Source: an uncultured Oscillospiraceae bacterium
Lineage (GTDB): Bacteria; Bacillota; Clostridia; Oscillospirales; Oscillospiraceae
Direction of reading: 5' to 3'
Assembly: GCA_947588955.1 (NCBI GenBank)
Contig: CANPYX010000007.1
Location: 1 to 64,000, forward strand
Length of the DNA: 64,000 nt
Shown: one piece after another, positions 43,095 through 50,975 of the stretch
Layout: every line of letters starts with the position of its first letter
Position numbering within the stretch: position 1 is the stretch's first letter
Notes under the pieces: model-generated
Told to the model about the DNA's origin: nothing
What the model saw: only the letters and a program-made list of their open reading frames with translations
Database searches by the model: none
Program-made: the position numbers and the translations under genes

Positions 43095-44319
43095 AAAAAT
43101 CACTCCAAATTTTGTCGGCGGCGTCCTGAAGGGTGCCGTCGTTTTTTACCGTCACGTCGGCGAAGCGGGCGTAGAGCGGGTCGCGCGTTTCAAAGAGAGC
43201 CCGAAGCCCCTCTATACCGCCGGCGGAGAGGGGGCGTCCGCGGGTGGCGAGCATATCAAGCTGCCGGTCCACGCGGTAAATTCTGCCGGACTGGTGGAGT
43301 ATGGGGTAGTTTTCCGGCACCGTGACACAGCCGCCGCCGGTGGTGACGATCTTGCCGGTGCACGCCATCACCTCCCGCAGAAGCTCCGTTTCAAGCCGGC
43401 GAAACTCCGCCTCGCCCCTTTCGGTTATCAGGTCGCCGGGGCGTGTGCCGGTGCGGGAGGTGACAAGCTTGTCGATGTCCACCAGTTCCCTGCCGGACAT
43501 ACGCGCTAAGAATTTGCCCACGGTGGTCTTGCCGCAGCCTGGCATACCGATGAGGACGACGTTTGTCACGTTACGGGTAAGGGCGGAGGTTATCTCCTCA
43601 ATTTTGGAGTCGTCGATTTCTTTGTGGAAGAACAGCTCCTCCGCCGCCTTTGCCTGGGCGACCAGCATGGCAAGACCGCCGGCGTGGGGTATTCCCAGCT
43701 CCTCCGCCTGCATTATAAGCCCCGTACGAATGGGGTTGTATACCACGTCCATAACGCCCAGGAGACGCGGGAAGGCCCGCAGGTCCACGGGCGACGCGGG
43801 ACAGTTGGGGCTCATGCCCACGGGGGTGGTGTTGATGAGTATGTCCGCGTCGGCGTTTTTCTCCAGGTTGCCGTAGTTATTTTCGCCGGAGCGGGAGATT
43901 ATCACCGTCTCACGCGCGCCCAAGGACTTCGCGGCGGCTGTGGCTGTGCGGGAGGTACCGCCGGAGCCGAGAATGACCGTCTTTTTGCCGCAAAGGTCTA
44001 TCCCGCCACGCCGCAGGGCGTATTTCAGGCCGTCTATGTCGGTGTTGAAGCCTGTGAGCTCGCCGTTCCGGTTGACGATGGTGTTGACAGCGCCTATCTC
44101 CATAGCCGCGCTGTCCACGAGGTCCACGTGGTCGAATACGTCTCGCTTGTAGGGTATGGTGACGTTCACCGCCCCCAGATCCGGGCGGCGCAGGAAGCCG
44201 CCCAGCTCCTCGGGCTCGACCTCATAGAGCTTATAGCCACGGCAGCCCAGCATGGCGTGGATGGCGGGGGAGTGGCTGTGCCCCAGCTTCCTCCCCACAA
44301 GCCCGAAAACCCGCCGCAT
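43075..44319 (-). CDS. aroEK: Bifunctional shikimate dehydrogenase-shikimate kinase fusion
   Basis: A 414-residue two-domain enzyme. AroE domain about 1-250: FGLVGRKLGHSHSPAIHAMLG, VNVTIPYKRDV (catalytic Lys58), TGFNTDIDG (Asp94), nucleotide-binding VILGSGGTSRT and the C-terminal AGGLAMLVAQAKAAEELF. AroK domain about 252-414: P-loop IGMPGCGKTTVGK (about 257-269), LVDIDKLVTSRTG, RGEAEFRRLETELL and the GGGCV turn. Together they convert dehydroshikimate to shikimate 3-phosphate. Similar fusions are known from a few lineages but the two are usually separate genes. Start at ATG 44319, 2 bp after pheA. Confidence 0.95.
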   Translation of the reverse strand: MRRVFGLVGRKLGHSHSPAIHAMLGCRGYKLYEVEPEELGGFLRRPDLGAVNVTIPYKRDVFDHVDLVDSAAMEIGAVNTIVNRNGELTGFNTDIDGLKYALRRGGIDLCGKKTVILGSGGTSRTATAAAKSLGARETVIISRSGENNYGNLEKNADADILINTTPVGMSPNCPASPVDLRAFPRLLGVMDVVYNPIRTGLIMQAEELGIPHAGGLAMLVAQAKAAEELFFHKEIDDSKIEEITSALTRNVTNVVLIGMPGCGKTTVGKFLARMSGRELVDIDKLVTSRTGTRPGDLITERGEAEFRRLETELLREVMACTGKIVTTGGGCVTVPENYPILHQSGRIYRVDRQLDMLATRGRPLSAGGIEGLRALFETRDPLYARFADVTVKNDGTLQDAADKIWSDFCENTRY

Positions 44320-44321
44320 GG

Positions 44322-45464
44322 TCAGACCTCCTGGTAGTTGCCCAGGTACTTCAGGGAGCGGCAGGAGTGCTCAAGGCTCTCCAGCATATCCACCACCTTG
44401 GGGTCCCGGACGGACGCCTCGATCTCAAAGAAGAAGAGGAACTCAAAGTCGTGGCCCACCATGGGGCAGGACTCAAGCTTTATAAGGTTCAGCTCCAGGG
44501 CGGAGATGTGGCTCAGCACGTCGTAAAGCGCGCCGGGGCGGTGCTCACAGGACAGCACCAGGGTTATGCGGTTGGCGCCGGGGTATACCACGGGGGACTT
44601 GGTTATGCAGATGAAGCGGGTGTAGTTGTTGTCGGAATTTTGTATGCGCCCGCAGGGGAGCGCCTCCAGGCCGTAGAGCTCCGCGCAGTTGGAGCTGGAT
44701 ATGGCGGCGACGGAGCGATCGGGGGACTCCGCCACGTACTTTGCCGCCATAGCGGTGTTGTCACAGCGCTCCACCTCCACCCTGTCGCCCAGGGATTTGA
44801 GGAACTCACTGCACTGTCCCAGCGCCTGCTCGTGGGAGATCACGCGCCGGACCTCGGAAAGCTTCACCCCCGGCTTTACCAGGAGCTCGTGGGAGATGCA
44901 CAGCCGCTCGCTGCGGACGATGGACACCTCCTTCGTCTGGAGGAGGTCATAGACCGCCCTCACGGAGCCGTTGGAGCTGTTTTCGATGGGGAGGATACCG
45001 AAGCGGCAGAAGCCGTTTTTCACCGCGTCAAATACAGCCTCAAAGGTCTTGAAGTAGATGAGCTTGCCGCGGGGGAACATTCTGTCCGCCGCCATCTGGG
45101 AGTAGGCGCCCTCCACACCCTGACAGGCGATGAGCCCGTCCTCGGGAAAGAGCTGGGGGACGTTTTCCATGGATTTTTCGATGAAGGAGCGCACCGCTGA
45201 GCCGGTTTTGACGATGCCCCTCTGGTAGGTGCGGCTCAGCTCAAGGACGGTGGAAAAGAGCCTGTGGGAATACAGGTCAAACTCGCCGGAGCTGTCCGAC
45301 ACGTTTTTCAGTATCTCCCGTTCCCGCTCCTTGTTGAGAATGGGCAGGTTGTCCCGTGCCTTTACACGTGCGATCTCCCCGGCAAGCTCCATGCGCTCAA
45401 GAAAGAGCTTGAGGAATTTACCGTCGATCTCGTCTATCCTCTTACGTATCTCAGTCATTTCCAT
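44322..45464 (-). CDS. pheA: Bifunctional chorismate mutase / prephenate dehydratase (P-protein)
   Basis: A 380-residue enzyme of phenylalanine synthesis. AroQ-type chorismate mutase at about 1-90 (EIRKRIDEIDGKFLKLFLERMELAGEIARVKA), prephenate dehydratase at about 110-290 (CQGVEGAYSQMAADRMFP, FGILPIENSSNGSVRAVYDLL, ISHEQALGQC, NYTRFICI) and C-terminal ACT domain at about 300-375 (ITLVLSCEHRPGALYDVLSHISALELNLIKLESCP), which binds phenylalanine for feedback inhibition. It overlaps the end of aroC by 14 bp. Confidence 0.97.
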   Translation of the reverse strand: MEMTEIRKRIDEIDGKFLKLFLERMELAGEIARVKARDNLPILNKEREREILKNVSDSSGEFDLYSHRLFSTVLELSRTYQRGIVKTGSAVRSFIEKSMENVPQLFPEDGLIACQGVEGAYSQMAADRMFPRGKLIYFKTFEAVFDAVKNGFCRFGILPIENSSNGSVRAVYDLLQTKEVSIVRSERLCISHELLVKPGVKLSEVRRVISHEQALGQCSEFLKSLGDRVEVERCDNTAMAAKYVAESPDRSVAAISSSNCAELYGLEALPCGRIQNSDNNYTRFICITKSPVVYPGANRITLVLSCEHRPGALYDVLSHISALELNLIKLESCPMVGHDFEFLFFFEIEASVRDPKVVDMLESLEHSCRSLKYLGNYQEV

Positions 45465-46545
45465 GGCCCTGTTCCTCCAGTAATATGTCCAGTATTGTAA
45501 AAGCGGTGACCGCCTCTATGACGGGGACGGCGCGGATGGCGACGCACGGGTCGTGTCGGCCCTTTATCTCCAGCTCCGCCGGTTCCATTTTGGAGACGCT
45601 GACGGTTTTCTGCGGTCGCCCAATGGAGGGCGTGGGCTTCATGGCGCATTTTACCACCAGGGGCATACCCGTGGTTATGCCGCCGATTATCCCGCCGGCG
45701 TCGTTTTTCGCCGTTTTTATCTCTCCGTTTTCGATGATGTATGGGTCGTTGTGGACGGAGCCACGCATTTTCGCCGCCGCGAACCCGGCGCCGAACTCCA
45801 CGCCTTTAACAGCGGGGACGCCAAAGAGGGCGGCGGCAAGGCGGTTCTCTATCCCGTCGAACATGGGGGAGCCCAGCCCCGCCGGGAGCCCGACGGCGGC
45901 GCACTCGATGACGCCGCCCACGCTGTCCGCCTCCGCCCGGGCGCGCTCCACCGCCCGCGCCATTCGCTCGCCCGCGCCGTCGGAGACGACTGGAAGGGGC
46001 TTTGCGGCGACGGCGGCGAAAAGCTCCGGTGTGGGCTCGGGAGGGAACGGATCGTCTGCCTCTTTTTCAACGCTGAGAAGGTGCGCGCCTATAAATATGC
46101 CTTTCCGGGCTAAAAGCTGCTTCGCTATGCCCCCTGCTATGCACAGGGGGGCGGTGAGACGCCCAGAGAAGTGACCGGAGCCGCGCATATCCACCGCCTT
46201 GCCGTACCGCGCCCTGGCGGTGAGGTCCGCGTGGGAGGGGCGGGGGAGGTCGGTGAGGGCGGCGTAGTCGCCGGAGCGGGTGTCGGTGTTCTCGATGACG
46301 GCGCACAGGGGCGAGCCGGCGGTGACGCCGTTTACAAGCCCTGAGATGATCTCCGGCCTGTCGGCTTCGCTTCTCTGGGTGGAGAGACGGGAGGTCCCCG
46401 GCCTCCTACGGGACATGAAGGCGTAAAGCTCCTCCTCGTCCACCGGCTCGCCGGCGGGAAGACCATCGATGACAACGCCTATCGCCCTCCCGTGGGACTG
46501 GCCGAATACCGAGATTTTCAAAGCTTTTCCGATCTCAGAGGACAT
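45451..46545 (-). CDS. aroC: Chorismate synthase
   Basis: A 364-residue FMN-dependent enzyme, last step to chorismate. Motifs: FGQSHGRAIGVVIDGLPAG, RRRPGTSRLSTQRSEADRPEI, SGDYAALTDLPRPSHADLTARARYG, RGSGHFSGRLTAPL, GSPMFDGIENRLAAALFGVPAVKGVEFG and GGITTGMPLVVKCAMKPTPS. The start at ATG 46545 (MSSEIGKALKIS) has GGGAGGG upstream and overlaps aroA by 11 bp; a longer in-frame start at 46578 lies within aroA. Confidence 0.97.
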   Translation of the reverse strand: MSSEIGKALKISVFGQSHGRAIGVVIDGLPAGEPVDEEELYAFMSRRRPGTSRLSTQRSEADRPEIISGLVNGVTAGSPLCAVIENTDTRSGDYAALTDLPRPSHADLTARARYGKAVDMRGSGHFSGRLTAPLCIAGGIAKQLLARKGIFIGAHLLSVEKEADDPFPPEPTPELFAAVAAKPLPVVSDGAGERMARAVERARAEADSVGGVIECAAVGLPAGLGSPMFDGIENRLAAALFGVPAVKGVEFGAGFAAAKMRGSVHNDPYIIENGEIKTAKNDAGGIIGGITTGMPLVVKCAMKPTPSIGRPQKTVSVSKMEPAELEIKGRHDPCVAIRAVPVIEAVTAFTILDILLEEQGHGND

Positions 46546-47734
46546 CCGCGATCCCTCCCAGCCGTCTGAATTCGTCAAAAAAGGTGGGGTAGGACTTGTT
46601 CACTGCCTCCGCACCCAAGATGGTCACGGGTCCGTCGGCGACGGTGGCCAGAATGGCCGCGGCCATGACGATCCGGTGGTCATTTGCCCCGTCCACGGTG
46701 CAGGAGCGGATAGAGTCCGTGCTGAGGACCTGCAGGTGGTCCAGCTCATCCCAGCACTTGACGCCGAAGGCCCGGAGCATCGCCGAGGTGGAGGCTATGC
46801 GGTCCGACTCCTTTGTTCGGAGCCTCGCGATGTTCACAAACCGGGTGACCTGCCCGTATCGGTTGAAGTGTCCCTCGTGCCGCGTCGCGGCCATGACGGC
46901 CATGGGAGGGAGAAGGTCTGGAATCTGGGAGACATCCACCTCCATCTCACCGCCTGTCCACATGAGCATCCGCGACCAGCCCAATATCTCGCTGTCGCCC
47001 TGGGGGGACAGAATGCCCGCGGTGTGGACATTGAGGTGCGAGCCCACGAAGGCGCAGGCGTACCAGAACGCCGCCTGGGACCAGTCGGGCTCGATGTCGT
47101 AATCGCAGGGGGTGAAGCGTTGGCCGCCGGGGACGGTGAAGTACCGGGGGTCATGCTCGTCGTATTCAAGGGCGATGCCGTACGCCTTCAGCACCTTTGC
47201 CGTCATCACGGCGTAGGGGCGGCTCTGGAGCGGGGAGGTGATGATGATGTTGCTCTCCTCCGGCAGCAGCGGCAGGGCGTAGAGAAGACCCGTGACGAAC
47301 TGGCTGGACACGTCGCCGGGAAGCTTGTAGACGCCGGGGGTGAGCTGACCTATAACGGTGAGCACACCGCCGGATTTTTCAAAGTGGATGTTTTTCTTTC
47401 GGAAGATGTCAAAATACGGCTCCATGGGCCGCTCCATGAGCCGTCCGTGGCCCACGAATTTCGCCCCGCCCCGCAGGACCAGCGCCAGGGGGATGAGAAA
47501 CCGCAGGGTGGAGCCGGATTCGCCGCAGTCCAGGACGGGGAAGCCGTCCGAGGGGGTCAGCAGCGCCTCCAGGCACCGGCGGGTGGCGGTGATGTCCTGG
47601 GACTCAGCCAGATTGGTGATCCGCTCCACGGACCCGGCCAGCGTCGCCGCGATCAGCGCCCGGTGGCTGAGGGATTTGGAGGGGGGAGGGGTCACGTCGC
47701 CGTGAAGCGGGTGAGGGGTGATGCGTATGTCCAT
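46535..47734 (-). CDS. aroA: 3-phosphoshikimate 1-carboxyvinyltransferase (EPSP synthase)
   Basis: A 399-residue EPSP synthase, sixth step of the shikimate pathway. Motifs: PPPSKSLSHRALIAATLA, CGESGSTLRFLIPLAL, GHGRLMERPMEPYFDIF, KLPGDVSSQFVTGLLYALPLL, EPDWSQAAFWYACAF, RLRTKESDRIAST and DGANDHRIVMAAAILAT. It is slightly shorter than the usual 420-430. The region GESGSTLRFLIPLAL replaces the classical GNAGTAMRPL of sensitive enzymes, a class II-like pattern; herbicide behaviour is not inferred. Placed between aroB and aroC with 2-bp gap to aroB. Confidence 0.96.
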   Translation of the reverse strand: MDIRITPHPLHGDVTPPPSKSLSHRALIAATLAGSVERITNLAESQDITATRRCLEALLTPSDGFPVLDCGESGSTLRFLIPLALVLRGGAKFVGHGRLMERPMEPYFDIFRKKNIHFEKSGGVLTVIGQLTPGVYKLPGDVSSQFVTGLLYALPLLPEESNIIITSPLQSRPYAVMTAKVLKAYGIALEYDEHDPRYFTVPGGQRFTPCDYDIEPDWSQAAFWYACAFVGSHLNVHTAGILSPQGDSEILGWSRMLMWTGGEMEVDVSQIPDLLPPMAVMAATRHEGHFNRYGQVTRFVNIARLRTKESDRIASTSAMLRAFGVKCWDELDHLQVLSTDSIRSCTVDGANDHRIVMAAAILATVADGPVTILGAEAVNKSYPTFFDEFRRLGGIADVL

Positions 47735-47736
47735 GG

Positions 47737-48822
47737 TTACCTCCTGTACATCCCGGCGAGGACGTCCAAAACCTCCGCCTTCGGGAGCTTCATGGGCCGG
47801 ACCGCGCCGATTCTTTCAAGCAGGATGAGGGTCACGTCGTCCCCGGCGCTCTTCTTGTCGATGCCCACGGCCCTTTCGAGGTCGCTGAAGTCGCAGTCAA
47901 TGGCGACAGGCAGGCCCAGGGGGGACAAAATCGCCTCGATTTGCCCCGGCACGTCCGGGCCTGTGACGCCCAGCGCCACGCCCAGCTTCGCCGCCGTGAC
48001 CATGCCGGCGGCCACCGCCTCGCCGTGGGTCCAGCGGGCGTAGCCTCCCGAAAGCTCGTAGGCGTGGCCCAGGGTGTGACCGAAGTTCAGGATCATCCGA
48101 AGGCCGGTGTCGTGCTCGTCCGTCTCCACCACCTGGCGCTTGATGTCACAGCAGGTGTGGAGAATGTGGGCGATATCGGCCATCAGCGCCTCCCGACCGG
48201 GACGGGCCTTCAAAAAGCCAAAAAACCCGGCGTCCCAAATACAGCCGTACTTGACGACCTCCGCCATGCCGGCGGCAAATTCCCGGTCCGGCAGGGTGCG
48301 CAGCGTTTCCGGGTCCATGAGGACCAGGTCCGGCTGGTAGAAGGTGCCCGCCAGGTTCTTGCCGGTGGAAAGGTCGATGGCGGTCTTGCCGCCCACGGAG
48401 GAGTCCACCTGTGAGAGGAGCGTGGTGGGGATCTGCACCAGCCCCACGCCCCGCAAAACCGTGCTCGCGGCGAAGCCCGCCAGATCCCCCACGACACCGC
48501 CGCCCAGCGCGACTACGGCGTCGGTGCGGGTGATGGCGTGGGCGGTCATCCACTCCCAGAGGGATATGAGGTTCTCCGCGCTTTTTGAGGTCTCCCCCGC
48601 CGGGACGACGTGGGTGTGTACCTCAAAGCTCTCGATCTCCAGGGACGCCACAAGGCGCGCGCCGTAGAGGGGAGAGACGTTGGAATCGGTCACCACGAAA
48701 AGCCGCTTCGCCTTTGGGAGGGCGGAGCTTATATATTTTCCGGCGCTGTCTATAAGCCCGGAGCCGATGATAATATCGTAGCCGGAGCCCGCGTCAACGT
48801 GAAGTGTCATTACTTCCATCAT
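47737..48822 (-). CDS. aroB: 3-dehydroquinate synthase
   Basis: A 361-residue NAD- and zinc-dependent enzyme, second step of the pathway. Motifs: YDIIIGSGLIDSAGKYI, VVPAGETSKSAENL, DAVVALGGGVVGDLAGFAASTVLRGVGLVQIPTTLLSQVDSSVGGKTAID, MAEVVKYG, LNFGHTLGHAYE and WTHGEAVAAGM (zinc His residues). ATG at 48822, overlapping the tyrA TGA (ATGA); the adjacent ATG 48819 is also possible with GGGAGG. The open frame upstream to 49101 lies inside tyrA and is a shadow. Confidence 0.96.
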   Translation of the reverse strand: MMEVMTLHVDAGSGYDIIIGSGLIDSAGKYISSALPKAKRLFVVTDSNVSPLYGARLVASLEIESFEVHTHVVPAGETSKSAENLISLWEWMTAHAITRTDAVVALGGGVVGDLAGFAASTVLRGVGLVQIPTTLLSQVDSSVGGKTAIDLSTGKNLAGTFYQPDLVLMDPETLRTLPDREFAAGMAEVVKYGCIWDAGFFGFLKARPGREALMADIAHILHTCCDIKRQVVETDEHDTGLRMILNFGHTLGHAYELSGGYARWTHGEAVAAGMVTAAKLGVALGVTGPDVPGQIEAILSPLGLPVAIDCDFSDLERAVGIDKKSAGDDVTLILLERIGAVRPMKLPKAEVLDVLAGMYRR

Positions 48823-49658
48823 GTACCTCCCGCCGTCATTTTCAGCTCCCGCCCCTCGCGCAGAAGCTCGCAAAGCCTGTCCTCGTCGCCGGAGCCCAGG
48901 GCGTCCCGGTACTCGCAAAGGTGATTGATGAGGGTGTCGAGCTCCGCCGTGAGGTAGTCCCGGTCGGCCATGAAGAGCTGCGTCCACATGCCCTCGTCCA
49001 GGTAGGCCACTCTCGTCATGTCCCGGAAGGAGCCGGCGGAGAAGCCCATGTGGGTCTGCGCCGTGGGGGACTTGACAAATGCGGAGGAGGTGATGTGGCA
49101 CAGCTGCGAGGTGTAGGAGATTATCCTGTCGTGCTCGGCGGGGGTGGAGTAGGTGATGGAGCCGAAGCCCAGGGACAGGAAGAATTTTTTAAGCTCTTCC
49201 AGAAGCGGCGCGTCCGCCCGCTCGTCGGGGGTGAGTATCATGGACGCGCCCGAAAAGAGGAGGGCGGTGGAGTTTTTGAAGCCCCCGTGCTCCTTTCCCG
49301 CCATGGGGTGCCCGCCCACGTAGGAAAAGCCGTACTCCTCCGATAGCGGGCGCAGTGCGTCAACTATGAGCCGCTTTACGCCGCACAGGTCCACCACGCA
49401 GGCGGAGGGTGAGACGCGGGGGGCGTTCTCCCTTGCCCAGTCTATGAGCGCACGAGGGGGAAGGGCGGCAAGGATCAGGGAGCAGTCCCCGATGGAGCCC
49501 ACGTCCAGCACGTTGTCAATTGCCCCAGAGGCGAAGGCAAGGGACATGGTGTCCCGGTTCAGGTCCGCGCCGTAGACGGCGTGGTCGGTGTGAAATTTGA
49601 TCGCCTTGGCCATGGAGCCACCGATGAGCCCCAGACCGACGATACCGACGGTTGACAT
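48819..49658 (-). CDS. tyrA: Prephenate dehydrogenase
   Basis: A 279-residue NAD-dependent enzyme converting prephenate to 4-hydroxyphenylpyruvate for tyrosine synthesis. Rossmann motif VGIVGLGLIGGSMAKAI, ADLNR, VDLCGVKRLIVDAL, VGGHPMAGKEHGGF (catalytic His region) and the helical C-terminal dimerisation part (HDRIISYTSQLCHITSSAFV). There is no ACT domain, so feedback control by tyrosine through such a domain is not expected. Located 14 bp after aroF with AAGGGAGG upstream. Confidence 0.95.
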   Translation of the reverse strand: MSTVGIVGLGLIGGSMAKAIKFHTDHAVYGADLNRDTMSLAFASGAIDNVLDVGSIGDCSLILAALPPRALIDWARENAPRVSPSACVVDLCGVKRLIVDALRPLSEEYGFSYVGGHPMAGKEHGGFKNSTALLFSGASMILTPDERADAPLLEELKKFFLSLGFGSITYSTPAEHDRIISYTSQLCHITSSAFVKSPTAQTHMGFSAGSFRDMTRVAYLDEGMWTQLFMADRDYLTAELDTLINHLCEYRDALGSGDEDRLCELLREGRELKMTAGGT

Positions 49659-49672
49659 AATATAAGCCTCCC

Positions 49673-50683
49673 TTATTTCTGGGCGGAAACCACCTTATGG
49701 ATCGCTCTTAGCTTGTTCGCCAGGGCGTCAAAGACCTCCGGCTTTAAGGACTGGGGGCCGTCGCACATGGCGTGGGCGGGGTCGTTGTGTACCTCGATGA
49801 TGAGCCCGTCAGCTCCCGCGGCGACGGCGGCGCAGCTCAGGGGGTCCACCAGCTCCCACTTTCCGGCGGAGTGGCTGGGGTCGATGATCACGGGAAGGTG
49901 GGAGAGCTTTTTGAGCACGGGAACGGCGGAGACGTCCAGGGTGTTGCGGGTGTAGGTCTCAAAGGTGCGTATGCCCCGCTCGCAGAGTATGACCTTGTGG
50001 TTGCCGCCCGCCATGATGTACTCGGCGGACATCAAAAGTTCCTCATATGTGTTGGCAAGGCCGCGCTTTAAGAGGATGGGCTTATCAACGGTGCCCAGCA
50101 TCTTCAAAAGCTCGAAGTTCTGCATGTTCCGGGCGCCCACCTGGATGATGTCCACATCCTCGAAAAGCGGCAGGTGCGAGGCGTCCATGAGCTCCGTGAC
50201 AATGGGGAGCCCCGTGACCTCACGGGCGAGCTTTAAAAGACGTATCCCCTCGCCGTGGAGCCCCTGGAAAGAGTAGGGGGAGGTGCGGGGTTTGAAGGCG
50301 CCGCCGCGCAAAATTGTGGCGCCGCTGGCCTTCACGGCCTGGGCGACCTCGATTATCTGCGCCTCGTTCTCCACCGAGCAGGGTCCGGCGATGAGGGTGA
50401 GGTTCCCCCCGCCGATTTTGGTGTTCCCCACCTCAATGACCGTGTCCTCCGGGTGGAATTTGCGGTTGGCGTTCTTGTAGGGCTCCTGTATGCGCTTTAC
50501 GTCCTCCACGATGTCCAGAGCCAGGAGAAGGTCCATGTCCAGCTGGGACGTGTCGCCCACAAGACCCAGGACCGTCTGATGCTCGCCGATGGAGGTGTGT
50601 ATCTCGATGTTCTTGCTGCGAAGCCAGGTCATCAAAGAATCAACCTGGAGCTGATTGGGGTTTTCCTTGAGAATGACTATCAT
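49673..50683 (-). CDS. aroF: 3-deoxy-7-phosphoheptulonate (DAHP) synthase, type I beta
   Basis: A 336-residue DAHP synthase, committing step from PEP and erythrose 4-phosphate. An N-terminal ferredoxin-like/ACT-like regulatory domain (about 1-70, MIVILKENPNQLQVDSLMTWLRSKNI) precedes the barrel (LTLIAGPCSVENEAQIIEVAQAVKASGATILRGGAFKPRTSPYSFQG, QVGARNMQNFELLK, LLKRGLANTYEELL, ILCERGIRTFE, IIDPSHSAGK). Start at ATG 50683 with GGAGAG upstream; the longer frame to 50773 runs through the terminator of the attenuator. First enzyme gene of the operon. Confidence 0.97.
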   Translation of the reverse strand: MIVILKENPNQLQVDSLMTWLRSKNIEIHTSIGEHQTVLGLVGDTSQLDMDLLLALDIVEDVKRIQEPYKNANRKFHPEDTVIEVGNTKIGGGNLTLIAGPCSVENEAQIIEVAQAVKASGATILRGGAFKPRTSPYSFQGLHGEGIRLLKLAREVTGLPIVTELMDASHLPLFEDVDIIQVGARNMQNFELLKMLGTVDKPILLKRGLANTYEELLMSAEYIMAGGNHKVILCERGIRTFETYTRNTLDVSAVPVLKKLSHLPVIIDPSHSAGKWELVDPLSCAAVAAGADGLIIEVHNDPAHAMCDGPQSLKPEVFDALANKLRAIHKVVSAQK

Positions 50684-50710
50684 GGTAACGCTCTCCTTTT
50701 TTTGTGCCGT

Positions 50711-50746
50711 AAAAAAACCCTCGCAGTCGGTCTGACTGCGAGGGTC
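50711..50746 (-). terminator. Attenuator terminator before aroF
   Basis: CCCTCGCAGTC with its complement GACTGCGAGGG followed on the minus strand by seven T. It lies between the leader peptide stop and the aroF ribosome site. A leader-peptide 3' half hairpin (GCTTTACC with GGTAAGGC) and a possible competing pairing (GGGT and AAAGG with CCTTTGACCC) precede it. Confidence 0.88.
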
Positions 50747-50792
50747 AAAGGCGTTTTTATGTGTGCCCGTCAACCTTTTTCAGCCAAACCCA

Positions 50793-50867
50793 TTAAGCCT
50801 TACCGTAAAAGAAGGTAAAGCCAAAATAATAGCTGAAAAAAGTGTTTGCGGATACGGTATTTTTCAT
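50793..50867 (-). CDS. Aromatic operon leader peptide (Phe/Tyr-rich, 24 residues)
   Basis: A short open frame on the minus strand with GAGGTG 8 bp upstream of ATG 50867. It encodes MKNTVSANT followed by FFSYYFGFTFFY and GKA, then TAA: six Phe and three Tyr among 12 consecutive residues. It lies between the promoter at 50898-50926 and an intrinsic terminator at 50711-50746, just before aroF. This is the classic arrangement of ribosome-mediated attenuation: scarcity of charged tRNA-Phe/Tyr stalls the ribosome and prevents the terminator. The remaining gap to carB (50927-50975) shows nothing further. Confidence 0.85.
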   Translation of the reverse strand: MKNTVSANTFFSYYFGFTFFYGKA

Positions 50868-50897
50868 ACAGCACCTCACGGGCCATTTGTTACGTAG

Positions 50898-50926
50898 ATA
50901 ATAACACTTTATTATCCAAAAGACAA
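50898..50926 (-). promoter_or_regulatory. Predicted promoter of the aromatic amino-acid operon
   Basis: On the minus strand TTGTCT, 17-bp spacer, TATTAT. It would start a leader of about 205 nt containing the leader peptide and terminator. Confidence 0.6.
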
Positions 50927-50975
50927 GATGGCATTTTGCACAAATATAATGAATTTCACCGTTTTTTCGCGGCGA

